Source: Roseofilum capinflatum BLCC-M114 (GTDB lineage: Bacteria; Cyanobacteriota; Cyanobacteriia; Cyanobacteriales; Desertifilaceae). Taken from it: 64,000 bases of DNA. The DNA is taken from NCBI RefSeq assembly GCF_030068505.1, contig NZ_JAQOSO010000079.1:1-64000 (forward strand). The letters are read 5' to 3'. A model generated the notes under the pieces. It searched no databases. It was not told the DNA's origin and worked only from the letters and a program-made list of their open reading frames with translations. Below, piece after piece: positions 53,893-62,240 of the stretch. Both the position numbers and the translations under genes were made by a program. Numbering within the stretch: position 1 is the first letter of the stretch; each line of letters starts with the position of its first letter.

Positions 53893-55299
53893 ATTCGATT
53901 TACTTTCTAGGGCGCGGCGCAGTCTCAGCAGCTCTGTCTGGGTTTCTTTCATTTGTTTAATATTATCTTGAATAGATTCTGAAGTCGTCACATGACTCCC
54001 TAAATTTTCCATTCCTTGCCCAATAGCGCGAGTCACCTGATTCAAAGCCGTAACCACTTGCTTCAGTTCCGTTTGCAACTCATCTAAATCTTCCGCTTTA
54101 GCAATGGTGCGCCGTTGCAATTGATCGACCGCTTTCACTGCCATTTGAAAGCCCTGAGTCCCCGCTTGCAATTGGGCAATCATATTCTCAAGAGATTGTT
54201 GACTTTGCTGTTGGGTTTCAATGACCTTTAAGGAAGTCAGATGACTTTGGCTCATCTGATCGCCAAATTTAGACAACCGCTTACTATAACTTTGTAATTC
54301 TAAGGCAGCAATCTCAATAGTTTGCACCGAAGTTGTTAAGCTATTAATCGATTGATCGAACCCGCGCTGAAGTTGCCCTAAACTATGAGTTGCTGTGGCT
54401 AAACTTTGGGGAAAGGGACTATTTTCTAACCGTTGGGCAACCGCTAAGAAATGATCGGCAGATTGCTTAAATTCGTCTGTGCTTTGGCTAATGGTTAAGA
54501 TGGATTCCGTTAATCGACTATAAACTCTTTCTGCCAGTTCTGCGGCGCGATGGTTTTCAGTTGCCAACTCTTCCATTTTTTCTTTGAGGGCTAATTCTAC
54601 CGAGGCGCTCACCATTTGCCCAAATCGATTAAGAAAGCCTTCAAAGGAGTGATTCATCCCTTGAATCATGCGATCAAAGCGGGTATTATGTTCTAAGGTT
54701 TGTAGATAAACATTATCTAGATAGTCTTCGAGAGCATCAACAAATTTGGTTTTGGCGATCGCGGTATTAAACAGTCCATTGACGACGGTTAAGACGGCGC
54801 TAAATAAGATGGAGACTAAGCTAGTAAAAAAGGCAATCCCCATGCCTTGTAGAGGTTGTTGCAACGCTTCTAATAAAGCGTTAATGTCTGTGGCGGTGCT
54901 ATTACTGATGGTTTCACTTAAGGCAGTTAGATTTAAGGTGATGCCAATAAAGGTTCCCAGAAGTCCGACGGATAATAGCAAGTTGGGCAAAATTCGCCCT
55001 AAATACTCAATTTGATCGCAGGATAAAAACAGAACTTTCTCTTGACTATAGACTTGATCGATGAGCGCTCCAGTGTTAACTTGTTCTAAGCGAGTAATCG
55101 ATTCTGCATACCGTTGTTCTACATATTCAATGATTTCGGGTTTGCGGTTGAGGGGTTGCCAGTGAATCAATCGCCTTACTTTTTGCGAAAGAACGGTAAG
55201 ATGTAAATGGAGTGCCATCCTTAAGAGAATTGCCCCTAGGGAAGGGAGAATGACTAGGGCAATGGTAAAGATAATCAGGTAGGGAGGAATAAGAGCCAT
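53890..55299 (-). CDS. MotA/TolQ/ExbB-type motor protein with long coiled-coil tail, ZorA-like
   Basis: The protein has about 469 residues from the ATG at 55299 (MALIPPYLIIFTIALVILPS); a TTG at 55314 is the alternative. Three membrane segments are seen: about 3-28, 95-118 (LLLSVGLLGTFIGITLNL, the MotA/ExbB signature) and 145-175. The remaining 290 residues form a long helical tail with regular heptads. This proportion, three helices plus a long cytoplasmic tail, is that of ZorA from Zorya anti-phage systems, where the tail signals to effectors. No zorC, zorD or zorE gene follows, so the function is open. Confidence 0.82.
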   Translation of the reverse strand: MALIPPYLIIFTIALVILPSLGAILLRMALHLHLTVLSQKVRRLIHWQPLNRKPEIIEYVEQRYAESITRLEQVNTGALIDQVYSQEKVLFLSCDQIEYLGRILPNLLLSVGLLGTFIGITLNLTALSETISNSTATDINALLEALQQPLQGMGIAFFTSLVSILFSAVLTVVNGLFNTAIAKTKFVDALEDYLDNVYLQTLEHNTRFDRMIQGMNHSFEGFLNRFGQMVSASVELALKEKMEELATENHRAAELAERVYSRLTESILTISQSTDEFKQSADHFLAVAQRLENSPFPQSLATATHSLGQLQRGFDQSINSLTTSVQTIEIAALELQSYSKRLSKFGDQMSQSHLTSLKVIETQQQSQQSLENMIAQLQAGTQGFQMAVKAVDQLQRRTIAKAEDLDELQTELKQVVTALNQVTRAIGQGMENLGSHVTTSESIQDNIKQMKETQTELLRLRRALESKSN

Positions 55300-55371
55300 A
55301 GGAACAATTAACAATTATGGTTATTTCAAATAACAATAAAACATCGTGTAAGAGACAGGACAAGCGATGTA

Positions 55372-55839
55372 CTATAATTTGATATCCTTCCAATCTCTTG
55401 CTGTAGAAAAACGACTCAAATGTTTAATATTTTTGGTTGCAATAACTACATAACGGCCGGGATACTCTTCTTGTAAGATTTGGTAGTGAGCAGAAATAAT
55501 GAGATCAATATCTAGGGCTTGGCGAGGAGCTGTCGGTTGTCCTTGCAACTGAGCCTCTGACCAAATTTCTGCTGCTCTGTACAATACATTGTTAGTCACC
55601 TCAAGGAATTCTATAACATTACTTAGATCATTGAGGTTTTCTAATCCGTTTATTTGGCGATCCTGTTTCAAAGCAAGTGTTAAGGATCTTCTAATCTCAT
55701 AATCACAAATATATGAAGTTACGACTCTAGACCCTCTTGCTAGTAAAGAATATAACCATTTTTGACATTTATCGTTCTCTGAAGAAATATTAGGATTACA
55801 AAGTACCCCCAAGATAGAACTATCTATAAAAACGATCAT
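55372..55839 (-). CDS. PIN-domain toxin
   Basis: The 155-residue protein has the PIN acidic residues Asp6 (FIDSSIL), Glu48 (CDYEIRR) and Asp110/Asp112 (ALDIDLIISAH), followed by VVIATKNIKHLSRF, the typical last strand and helix. PIN toxins are RNases, usually cutting tRNA or mRNA. Its ATG directly follows the TAG stop of the antitoxin gene, so the two are translationally coupled. It lies just upstream of the motor gene pair in the same direction. Confidence 0.88.
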   Translation of the reverse strand: MIVFIDSSILGVLCNPNISSENDKCQKWLYSLLARGSRVVTSYICDYEIRRSLTLALKQDRQINGLENLNDLSNVIEFLEVTNNVLYRAAEIWSEAQLQGQPTAPRQALDIDLIISAHYQILQEEYPGRYVVIATKNIKHLSRFSTARDWKDIKL

Positions 55840-56091
55840 CTAATTTTCATTATTTTCAGAAAATAGCTTCTGTCCAACGGGGCGATGATTATCGATCGTT
55901 TCATAAACAAATCGCCAAAATTCTAAATCTTTTTCAGTTGTTTTCTTACGACGATTTCGATCCATCATCGCTTTAAGGATCTCCATCGCTTTTTGATTCT
56001 TGATAATTTGCTCTTCTCTATCCCATTCAGAATCTGAGCCTACATTACTGATGTGCTGTTTTTCTCGTATCATTGAGTTTAGAGCCTCCAT
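55840..56091 (-). CDS. Antitoxin of the PIN toxin-antitoxin pair
   Basis: The 83-residue protein is charged and helical (MEALNSMIREKQHISN). The end FVYETIDNHRPVGQKLF is shared in pattern with the lone small protein at 46715-46942. GGAGAAACA precedes the ATG at 56091. As the first gene of the pair, with its stop codon touching the toxin start, it has the usual antitoxin position. No clear DNA-binding domain is visible. Confidence 0.82.
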   Translation of the reverse strand: MEALNSMIREKQHISNVGSDSEWDREEQIIKNQKAMEILKAMMDRNRRKKTTEKDLEFWRFVYETIDNHRPVGQKLFSENNEN

Positions 56092-56207
56092 TGTTTCTCC
56101 TTCATTCTACTTAACCAGACTAAGATTACAGCCTATTATTGTATATACTTCTGATCTATTCAGAAAATGGTGACGAAAATGGGTTTAAGGGAGTTCCGTG
56201 GTCGAGT

Positions 56208-57482
56208 TTAGGAGTGTTTATCGAGTTGCTGGCGTAAATAGGGGGTGTTGCTTAAGAGATCGGTTTGTTCGAGGGTTTGTTGTTCTTTGGTGGCCATCCA
56301 TTTGAGTTGTACTTCTTGGTTTTCGGCTTCTCGATCGCCTAAAATCAAACAAGCGATCGCCCCACTTTTGTCCCCGCGAGCCATTTGTTTCTTCAATGCT
56401 GCACCACTCAGGTCGAGTTCTACAGAAAATCCGGCTTCGCGCAATCTCTGAGCCAGTTTCAAGGATTGGCGCTGGGGCAATTCTCCCCTAGAAATGAGAT
56501 AAAAATCGAGGGTAGACTGGGGAACCTGAGCCAGTTTTTCGACTAAAATCATCAAGCGCTCTAATCCCATAGCCCAACCGACGGCCGGGGTTTCTTTGCC
56601 CCCCAATTCGGCGACTAAGCCATCATAGCGTCCGCCCCCACAAACGGTGGCTTGGGCCCCTAAATCATCGGATTGAATCTCAAAGGCGGTATGGGTATAG
56701 TAATCGAGTCCTCTAACTAGGCGAGGATTAATCTGATAGTCAATCCCCAAATCTGTCAGTAGGGTTTGCACCTGTTCAAAATGATTGCGGGAGAAGTCGC
56801 CTAAATACTGTAATAAACTGGGTGCATCTTGGACAATTTCTTGGGTGCGCTTGTCCTTGCTATCCAAAATCCGTAGGGGATTACGGGTTAAACGGTCTTG
56901 AGAGTCGGCATCTAACTCTTCTTTATAGGGAGTCAGATAGTCAACCAGGGCTTGACGATAGTTTAAGCGGTCTTCCCGGTTGCCGACTGAATTGAGGTCT
57001 AACTTCAGGGATTTGAGGCCGAGGGATTTAAGGATTTGGGTGGCAATGGCGATCGCCTCAGCATCCGCTCTCGGATCGGCAGTTCCGATCGCCTCCAACC
57101 CCAATTGATGAAACTGCCGTTGTCGTCCCGCTTGGGGCCGTTCATAGCGAAACATGGGCCCCATGTACCAGAGACGCTGAAGCCCTTTAGCGCTCAGACT
57201 ATGCTCGATATAGGAGCGAACCACTCCAGCCGTATTTTCCGGTCTCAGGGTAATGGAGCGATCGCCGCGATCGGTAAAAGTGTACATCTCCTTTCCGACC
57301 ACATCCGTCGCTTCCCCAATTCCCCTGGCAAACAGTTCCGTTTGCTCAAAAATCGGCGTGCGAATCTCCTGATAGCGGGCCTGAGATAGAATTTTCCGGG
57401 CGATCGCCTCCACCCACTGCCACCTAGCCACCTCATCGGGCAGAATATCGCGAGTTCCTCGTATACCTTGCAGTTGTGCCAT
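56208..57482 (-). CDS. hisS: Histidyl-tRNA synthetase
   Basis: The 424-residue class II enzyme starts MAQLQGIRGTRDILPDEVAR. Motif 2 is FRYERPQAGRQRQFHQLGLE (about 112-131), the histidine-specific block LVRGLDYYTHTAFEI (about 258-272) and motif 3 AVGWAMGLERL (about 300-310). The C-terminal anticodon domain ends with LRQQLDKHS. Its ATG overlaps the stop of the preceding 106-codon gene by one base (TAATG), so it is translated in a coupled fashion with that gene and pedR upstream. Confidence 0.97.
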   Translation of the reverse strand: MAQLQGIRGTRDILPDEVARWQWVEAIARKILSQARYQEIRTPIFEQTELFARGIGEATDVVGKEMYTFTDRGDRSITLRPENTAGVVRSYIEHSLSAKGLQRLWYMGPMFRYERPQAGRQRQFHQLGLEAIGTADPRADAEAIAIATQILKSLGLKSLKLDLNSVGNREDRLNYRQALVDYLTPYKEELDADSQDRLTRNPLRILDSKDKRTQEIVQDAPSLLQYLGDFSRNHFEQVQTLLTDLGIDYQINPRLVRGLDYYTHTAFEIQSDDLGAQATVCGGGRYDGLVAELGGKETPAVGWAMGLERLMILVEKLAQVPQSTLDFYLISRGELPQRQSLKLAQRLREAGFSVELDLSGAALKKQMARGDKSGAIACLILGDREAENQEVQLKWMATKEQQTLEQTDLLSNTPYLRQQLDKHS

Positions 57483-57802
57483 TACTTTTCATCAATTGAT
57501 TTCCAGACACCATAGCGATCGCTATAGTAAGCCAAGATTTGATCCATACGGGCCAAATCCTCAGCCCCCAGATCCTCCGGGTATTCGATCCACATGCCCC
57601 CAACCTGGCTTAAATAATAATTAAACTCCGAGTTAGAGCGCTGATACAGCCCCGTATTCACACCATCAATTTGACGCAAATGGGCGGCGACCTCGCGGTA
57701 TACCGCCAGGGGTAACTTGTGCCAAGCCAGAGTTCGTCTCTTCTGGTTCCCAGTCGAAGCCAGGACAGATGCAGATTGGGGTTTCATAGGTAAAGATGAC
57801 AT
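57482..57802 (-). CDS. Conserved cyanobacterial hypothetical between pedR and hisS
   Basis: The 106-residue soluble protein contains RTLAWHKLPLAVYREVAAHL (about 23-42) and a second part with YYLSQVGGMWIEYPEDLG and DQILAYYSDRYGVWK. I do not recognise a domain. Its ATG abuts the pedR stop (TAA-ATG) and its stop overlaps the hisS start, so it is locked into that operon. The first 20 residues are Ser/Pro/Gln-rich and may be variable; MKPQSAS at residue 6 is an alternative start. Confidence 0.75.
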   Translation of the reverse strand: MSSLPMKPQSASVLASTGNQKRRTLAWHKLPLAVYREVAAHLRQIDGVNTGLYQRSNSEFNYYLSQVGGMWIEYPEDLGAEDLARMDQILAYYSDRYGVWKSIDEK

Positions 57803-58081
57803 TTATTCGTCTTCTGGTTCCGTAGAGTCGTTGGGTAGAGTGCAACAATTGACCTCATCTATGCATACTTTACCCCATTTCATTGCCCATCGAACCAACT
57901 CAACCCGATTATCGGTCTTCGTCTTTTTGAGAATATTGCTAATGTGATTGTCTACTGTGCGCTTACTGATTTCTAACCGTTCAGCAATATCCTGGTTAGC
58001 TAATCCCATGGCCACGAGTTCAACGACTTGAACTTCACGGTCTGAGAGAGACATGGACTTCATTGATTCGCTAACAGTCAT
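57803..58081 (-). CDS. pedR: PedR-type LuxR-family redox regulator
   Basis: The 92-residue protein is little more than a LuxR HTH: LSDREVQVVELVAMGLANQD, then EISKRTVDNHISNILKKTKT. There is no receiver domain. The tail has Cys73, Cys79 and Cys80 (VCIDEVNCC). In Synechocystis PedR (ssl0564) the equivalent cysteine is reduced by thioredoxin in light, changing DNA binding and thereby photosynthesis genes; the same control is likely here. It is the first gene of the packed run with the small hypothetical gene and hisS. A near-palindrome TATACTCTAGTATA lies about 40 bp upstream of its start. Confidence 0.9.
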   Translation of the reverse strand: MTVSESMKSMSLSDREVQVVELVAMGLANQDIAERLEISKRTVDNHISNILKKTKTDNRVELVRWAMKWGKVCIDEVNCCTLPNDSTEPEDE

Positions 58082-58345
58082 AGTGATTATCGATCTCTAC
58101 TAATGGAAAGCATATATACTCTAGTATATCTACTTAAGTTATAATTCAATGCAATCTCTGCAATTGTATTGTTGATTTCTAATTGAGCCAATCAATTTTT
58201 GAGCCGTGGCCTGGCACTAGAAAAATCTTCATAAGTCCGATCGCCAGTAGCAGCCCACGATCCCCGCTAGAGGACGGATCATAAGGGTGATAACGACCGG
58301 GAATAGTAGTACACTGAGGGTTCTAGGCTTACGGCAAAATTTTCT

Positions 58346-59341
58346 ATGAATACAGCTCAGGTTCTGTGCTTAGGTGAACTTTTATTCGATTGTCTGGCGG
58401 ACAAAGCTGGACTGCCCTACGATCAGGTTAAGTCCTGGACTCCCTACCCAGGAGGCGCTCCGGCTAATGTGGCCTGTCGATTAGTGAAGCTAGGCACTCC
58501 ATCAGCGTTTATTGGCAGTGTAGGATCGGATGAGGCCGGCGATCGCCTGGTGAAGTTCCTGCAAGAACAACAAGTGGATATCCAAGGCATTCAACGGCAT
58601 CCGAGTGCCCCCACCCGACAGATTTATGTGGTTCATTCCTATAAGGGCGATCGCTATTTTGCAGGCTTCGGAGGGGTGGAGACTACTGCCTTTGCGGATG
58701 CCTATCTTGATGCTGCTTTCTTGCCCATAGACCTATTTAAAGAGGCTGAATATTTAGTTCTGGGAACCCTAGAGTTAGCTTATCCCCAAACCCAGGAAGC
58801 CATTCACAAAGCGTTGGAGATTGCTAATCAATATCATCTGAAACTGGTCGTCGATGTCAATTGGCGGCCGGTTTTTTGGCCCGATCCGAATTTGGCCAAA
58901 CCTTTAATCTATGATTTGTTAGCCCAAATAGATTTTGTCAAAGTCAGCGATGAAGAAGCCCAAGTCTTGTTTGAAACGACCGATCCTTTGGCGATCCGAG
59001 ACCGGTTTCCGGATTTAGAAGGGGTAGTAGTCACAGCAGGCGATCGCCCTATCCATTATGCGATCGGGGAAGGAGAAGGAACTGTAGGGGCTTTTTCAGT
59101 GCCCGTTAAAGATACAACCGGTGCAGGGGATGGATTTGTGGCAGGTTTTATTCATCAACTCAATCGCTACCGGATTTCTAGTCTACAAGATCCCCAGAAG
59201 GTGAAGGAAATTGTCACGTATGCGGCAGCCGTGGGCGCACTCACAACCCTAGAAGCAGGGGCGATCTCCCCCGGGCCAACGGCCGAACAGGTGGACAGCT
59301 TTCTGCAAGAACGGGGCATCAGTTTGTCCTATTTGTCTTGA
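58346..59341 (+). CDS. PfkB-family sugar kinase (fructokinase-like)
   Basis: The 331-residue protein starts MNTAQVLCLGELLFDCLADK. The sugar-binding block is PGGAPANVACRLVKLG (about 36-51), and the ATP/catalytic block DTTGAGDGFVAGF (about 256-268), with the Asp of GAGD as base. FAGFGG and VDVNWRPVFW fit fructokinases best, but ribo- or adenosine-type kinases share much. It probably phosphorylates fructose from sucrose breakdown. Start ATG at 58346. Its 3' end overlaps a small minus-strand gene by 13 bp. Confidence 0.88.
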   Translation: MNTAQVLCLGELLFDCLADKAGLPYDQVKSWTPYPGGAPANVACRLVKLGTPSAFIGSVGSDEAGDRLVKFLQEQQVDIQGIQRHPSAPTRQIYVVHSYKGDRYFAGFGGVETTAFADAYLDAAFLPIDLFKEAEYLVLGTLELAYPQTQEAIHKALEIANQYHLKLVVDVNWRPVFWPDPNLAKPLIYDLLAQIDFVKVSDEEAQVLFETTDPLAIRDRFPDLEGVVVTAGDRPIHYAIGEGEGTVGAFSVPVKDTTGAGDGFVAGFIHQLNRYRISSLQDPQKVKEIVTYAAAVGALTTLEAGAISPGPTAEQVDSFLQERGISLSYLS

Positions 59342-59499
59342 GATTGATCGATGCGAATTTTTATTCCGGCTTTGAGATAATCGGCGATCGCCTCTGCGAG
59401 TTTTTCTTCGGGGGTTTTCTTCTCTTTCGGTTTCTCCACTAAGGTCTCTTGAGTCCAGAGAATGACGATAATGGCAAAAATGGCGATCGGCAAAAACAT
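59329..59499 (-). CDS. 56-residue single-pass membrane protein
   Basis: This short gene has a near-ideal ribosome site, TAGGAGGTACTCCC, before the ATG at 59499. The protein is MFLPIAIFAIIVILWTQ (one membrane helix) followed by a charged tail with KPKEKKTPEEKLAEAI and ending GIKIRIDQSQDK. It should sit in a membrane with the tail in the cytoplasm. I do not know a function. The last 13 bp overlap the end of the PfkB gene on the other strand. A hairpin with T-run lies 26 bp upstream of the start. Confidence 0.72.
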   Translation of the reverse strand: MFLPIAIFAIIVILWTQETLVEKPKEKKTPEEKLAEAIADYLKAGIKIRIDQSQDK

Positions 59500-59525
59500 G
59501 GGAGTACCTCCTAAATCAGTAGAAA

Positions 59526-59553
59526 AAATCCCATCCTTACTTGGATGGGATTT
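59526..59553 (-). terminator. Hairpin with T-run upstream of the 56-residue gene
   Basis: AAATCCCATCC and GGATGGGATTT form an 11-bp perfect stem with a 6-base loop. Read on the minus strand, the stem ends in TTTTTT, the form of an intrinsic terminator. It lies between a possible upstream promoter and the small gene, so it could be an attenuator, or it could end transcription coming from the tnpB side. Confidence 0.5.
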
Positions 59554-59726
59554 CAGAGCATTTAATAAGGGTCTCTATAGGGATCTCAGAAAAAAGACGG
59601 CGATTTTATGCGAAATCCGGGAAATTGTTACAAAACTTAATAATAGGGAGATTAACCATTCCCTGTTCCCTATTCCCCATTCCCTATTATTCTTATATGA
59701 GAAGAGCAAGATTGGGAGTTCTAGTT

Positions 59727-60461
59727 ATGAATCGCTTTCTGTGGAGTGCCATCAGTATTTCTTTACTTGGGACAGTGGGCTGTAGTGCGCCCTATACCTC
59801 CCAAGCAGAGGTTGAGATCGAGCCAGAAGTTGCCGTTACCCCTTCTCCCTCACCGCAGGTTGCGCCCAAAGAGAATCGCCCAATTCTAGCCCAAATTCCC
59901 CAATTAACGCCTTCAACCTCGGCTGAGGAACGGTTAGCGCAGCTCAAAGAAGGTCAACGCGACCCTTTCAGCCCCTTAGAAGCAAATCCCATTGTTACTC
60001 CAAGACAGATTAAGAAAACTCCCACTCCATCGACTCCTCCCCCAGAAGTGACGGTTAAACCCAATCCCGCCCCCTCCCCAGTTAAACCCTTACCTGCTCC
60101 CCCTCCACCCCCTCCCCAGGACGTGCCTCAATTGCCCACTCTACCCGTCAATCCTAGCCTCCAACAACTCCCTCAAACCATTGAAGTGTCTCAAAGCCAG
60201 CCCGTACCCACTCCTAGCCCGGTCAAACCATCGGGAGCAGAAGCGGTCAAAGTCACGGGAGTGGCGGAACTACCGGATGGAATGCGGGCTATTCTTAAGG
60301 CTCCGGATGAACCGACTTCTCGTTATGTGGTGGCTGGGGAATCCCTGTCCAACGGTAGAATACGGGTGAAACGGATTGAAATCGCTTCTAGCGGTAATCC
60401 GATTGTGGTGTTAGAAGAAAATGGTAAGGAGTTTGTTAAAACGGTGAGCGATCGCCCTTAA
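59727..60461 (+). CDS. Proline-rich lipoprotein
   Basis: The ATG at 59727 (GGGAG 9 bases upstream) gives 244 residues with a lipoprotein-type signal (FLWSAISISLLGTVGC). The frame reaches back to 59541, but that part translates heptamer repeats (FPIPYYS). The middle is a long P/T/V-rich linker (about 90-170), and the last 70 residues (VTGVAELPDGMRAILKAPDE ... LEENGKEFVKTV) form a small beta domain similar in style to PilP or PulC ends. It may bridge membrane and wall; the function is unknown. Confidence 0.7.
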   Translation: MNRFLWSAISISLLGTVGCSAPYTSQAEVEIEPEVAVTPSPSPQVAPKENRPILAQIPQLTPSTSAEERLAQLKEGQRDPFSPLEANPIVTPRQIKKTPTPSTPPPEVTVKPNPAPSPVKPLPAPPPPPPQDVPQLPTLPVNPSLQQLPQTIEVSQSQPVPTPSPVKPSGAEAVKVTGVAELPDGMRAILKAPDEPTSRYVVAGESLSNGRIRVKRIEIASSGNPIVVLEENGKEFVKTVSDRP

Positions 60462-60537
60462 AAATCCTATCAAGTTCGGGTAATCAATCAAAATATAGCA
60501 GTAAGGTGGGCAGGGTTGGTATAATCGAACTTTTCCT

Positions 60538-60865
60538 TTTTCTGTCACTCTCCGAGAATGAAGATAGAATAAAATAGAGTATCAATAGCTAAAAGCGAGA
60601 TAGAGCAATGGATGTAGAGTTACAGATCTTAAAACATTTGCCCAGATCTCCAGAAACTACAGTTTCGGTTGTCGATCAATATTGTGACTCTTATCAAGAG
60701 ATGTTTGGTGATGTGAGAAGTTATGAATATTTTAAATACTTGCATTTAGGTTGGTTTGAATAGTATCTTGAATAATTTTCGTTTACTGATTCAGCCGACC
60801 CTTCTGTTCTGGTCAATTGTTCCGTGGTTAGATGTGGTTCCGAGTTCTTATTTATTACGAGGATT
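60538..60865. mobile_element. Truncated second copy of the MITE-like element
   Basis: These 328 bp are identical to the reverse complement of 18536-18863, with no mismatch seen over the whole length. It carries the outer terminal repeat (TCTGTCACTCTCCGAG at 60541-60556) and the 51-codon transposase N-terminal frame (60608-60763), but the other terminal repeat and about 95 bp are missing: the sequence switches at 60865/60866 into the 3' end of tnpB. Confidence 0.9.
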
Positions 60866-62060
60866 CTTGGTTCACGGAGATTACTTGCTTAGACAGAATT
60901 ACTTCTGAGAAAGTAGAGGTATTCTCTCCCCAAGCGTTTATTGGGTCTAGCCCAAAAGTTCCCGTATGCCCTACGGTACTTAGTCCTTTTTTCAAAATAT
61001 TGATGGCTGCATTTTCGTCTCGATCCAATACACAACCACAAGTACATACATGGGTTCTTGTTGATAGAGATTTTTTCACCATTTCACCGCATTTAGAACA
61101 GTTTTGAGAAGTGTAGTTGGGTGAGACAGCAATTGTTATCTTGCCGTATTTAATCCCAAAATACTCTATCCATTCTCTAAATTGATGCCATGCCGCATCA
61201 TTTATACTTTTAGCTAGACAGTGATTCTTAACTAAGTTTTTAACTCTTAAATCTTCATAAGCTATCACATCGTTAGAGTGAACTACGCACCTGGCTGACT
61301 TTACAGCAAAGTCTTTACGTTGCCTACTGATTTTAAGATGAGCTTTAGCTAATCTTTGTCTAGCTTTTTGTCTATTTTTACTCCCCTTTGTCTTTTTGGA
61401 TAAACGTCTTTGAAGCGTTTTTAGTCGTTTCTCAGACTTTCTCAAGAATTGAGGATTCTCTACCTTGTTCCCCTCACTATCCGTATAAAAAGAAGACAAA
61501 CCCACATCTAAGCCAATTCACTTACCTGATGGTTTAACCTCTTCTTTGACTTCACAAGAAAGCACAAATTGACAATAATAACCGTCCGCTCGTCTAATCA
61601 GTCTGACTCGTTTAATATCAGACTTTTGAAAATAAGCTAAATCCCACGTTCCTACTAACTTAAGAACGCCTATATTATTCTTGTCGGTGAACTTAACAGT
61701 TTTAGGGTCAAGAAGTTTCTACCCAGATTGCTTATACTCAACAGAGCGACTAAACTTCTTAAACTGAGGATAGCCTTTTTTCCCTGGTATTTTGCGTTTA
61801 CAGTTATTGTAAAACCGACTAATCGAACTCCAAGCACGTTCAGCACTTGCTTGTCTAGCACTTGAGTTTAATTGGTCAGCAAAATTAAAGTCATGGGCTA
61901 AAACTTTAGAGTATCGATATAAATCCTTTTTACCCGTTCCTGGTGTATCCATCCATAACCTTAAGCACTTGTTACGGATAAATTGAGCGGTACGGATAGC
62001 CTCGTCTATCCCTTTATACTGTTGAGTTTTAGCTTTTACCTTGAACTCTAAAACAAACAT
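60855..62060 (-). pseudogene. tnpB: TnpB (IS200/IS605 family) with two in-frame stop codons
   Basis: One frame of 402 codons runs from the ATG at 62060 (MFVLEFKVKAKTQQYKGIDE) to a TAA at 60855-60857. It is interrupted by TAG at 61719-61721 (after VEYKQSG, where relatives have Trp) and TGA at 61518-61520 (before IGLDVGL). RuvC residues are kept: Asp in GLDVG, Glu in AYEDLRVKN, Asp in DRDENAAINIL, and the zinc ribbon CSKCG...CTCGC. The end SVNQESS uses bases of the adjoining MITE, and the usual right-end hairpin behind tnpB is missing. No tnpA is present. It is most likely dead as a transposon. Confidence 0.9.
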
Positions 62061-62131
62061 TTTACGCAAAACTTGCTTGGATAAAATCAGCATAGCGCAC
62101 CAAAAGTTGACTTGACAACCTTGAAATTTCA

Positions 62132-62158
62132 AAAGCCGTCCTAAAAGGACGGGGCTTT
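62132..62158. repeat. Imperfect hairpin at the left end of the IS605-type element
   Basis: AAAGCC-GTCCT ... AGGAC-GG-GGCTTT forms a bulged hairpin 72 bp upstream of the tnpB start. Such a subterminal hairpin is the left-end structure that TnpA recognises in this family. The element boundary is probably within the next 20-30 bp, before heptamer-like GGGAAAT repeats at about 62178-62196. Confidence 0.7.
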
Positions 62159-62240
62159 AAACCCAAATTTTCGGTAAGGGAAATGGGAAATAGGAAAACA
62201 CTACAAATGCGAAGAGAACCCATTACCCATTATCCATGAC

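Noticed and set aside
53010-56091. Complete Zorya system
   Set aside because: Only ZorA/ZorB-like proteins are present; no zorC, zorD or zorE gene lies within reach, so I report a motor pair and not a Zorya locus.
57036-57389. 117-codon plus-strand frame within hisS
   Set aside because: Antisense shadow of a well-conserved synthetase gene; Arg/Ser-rich without any motif.
59541-59726. N-terminal extension of the proline-rich lipoprotein
   Set aside because: It translates a hairpin and heptamers and would bury the lipoprotein signal, which must be at the N-terminus.
62061-62132. Longer start of tnpB
   Set aside because: The extra residues do not resemble TnpB and lie over the left-end region; MFVLEFKVKAKTQQ at 62060 is the family start.
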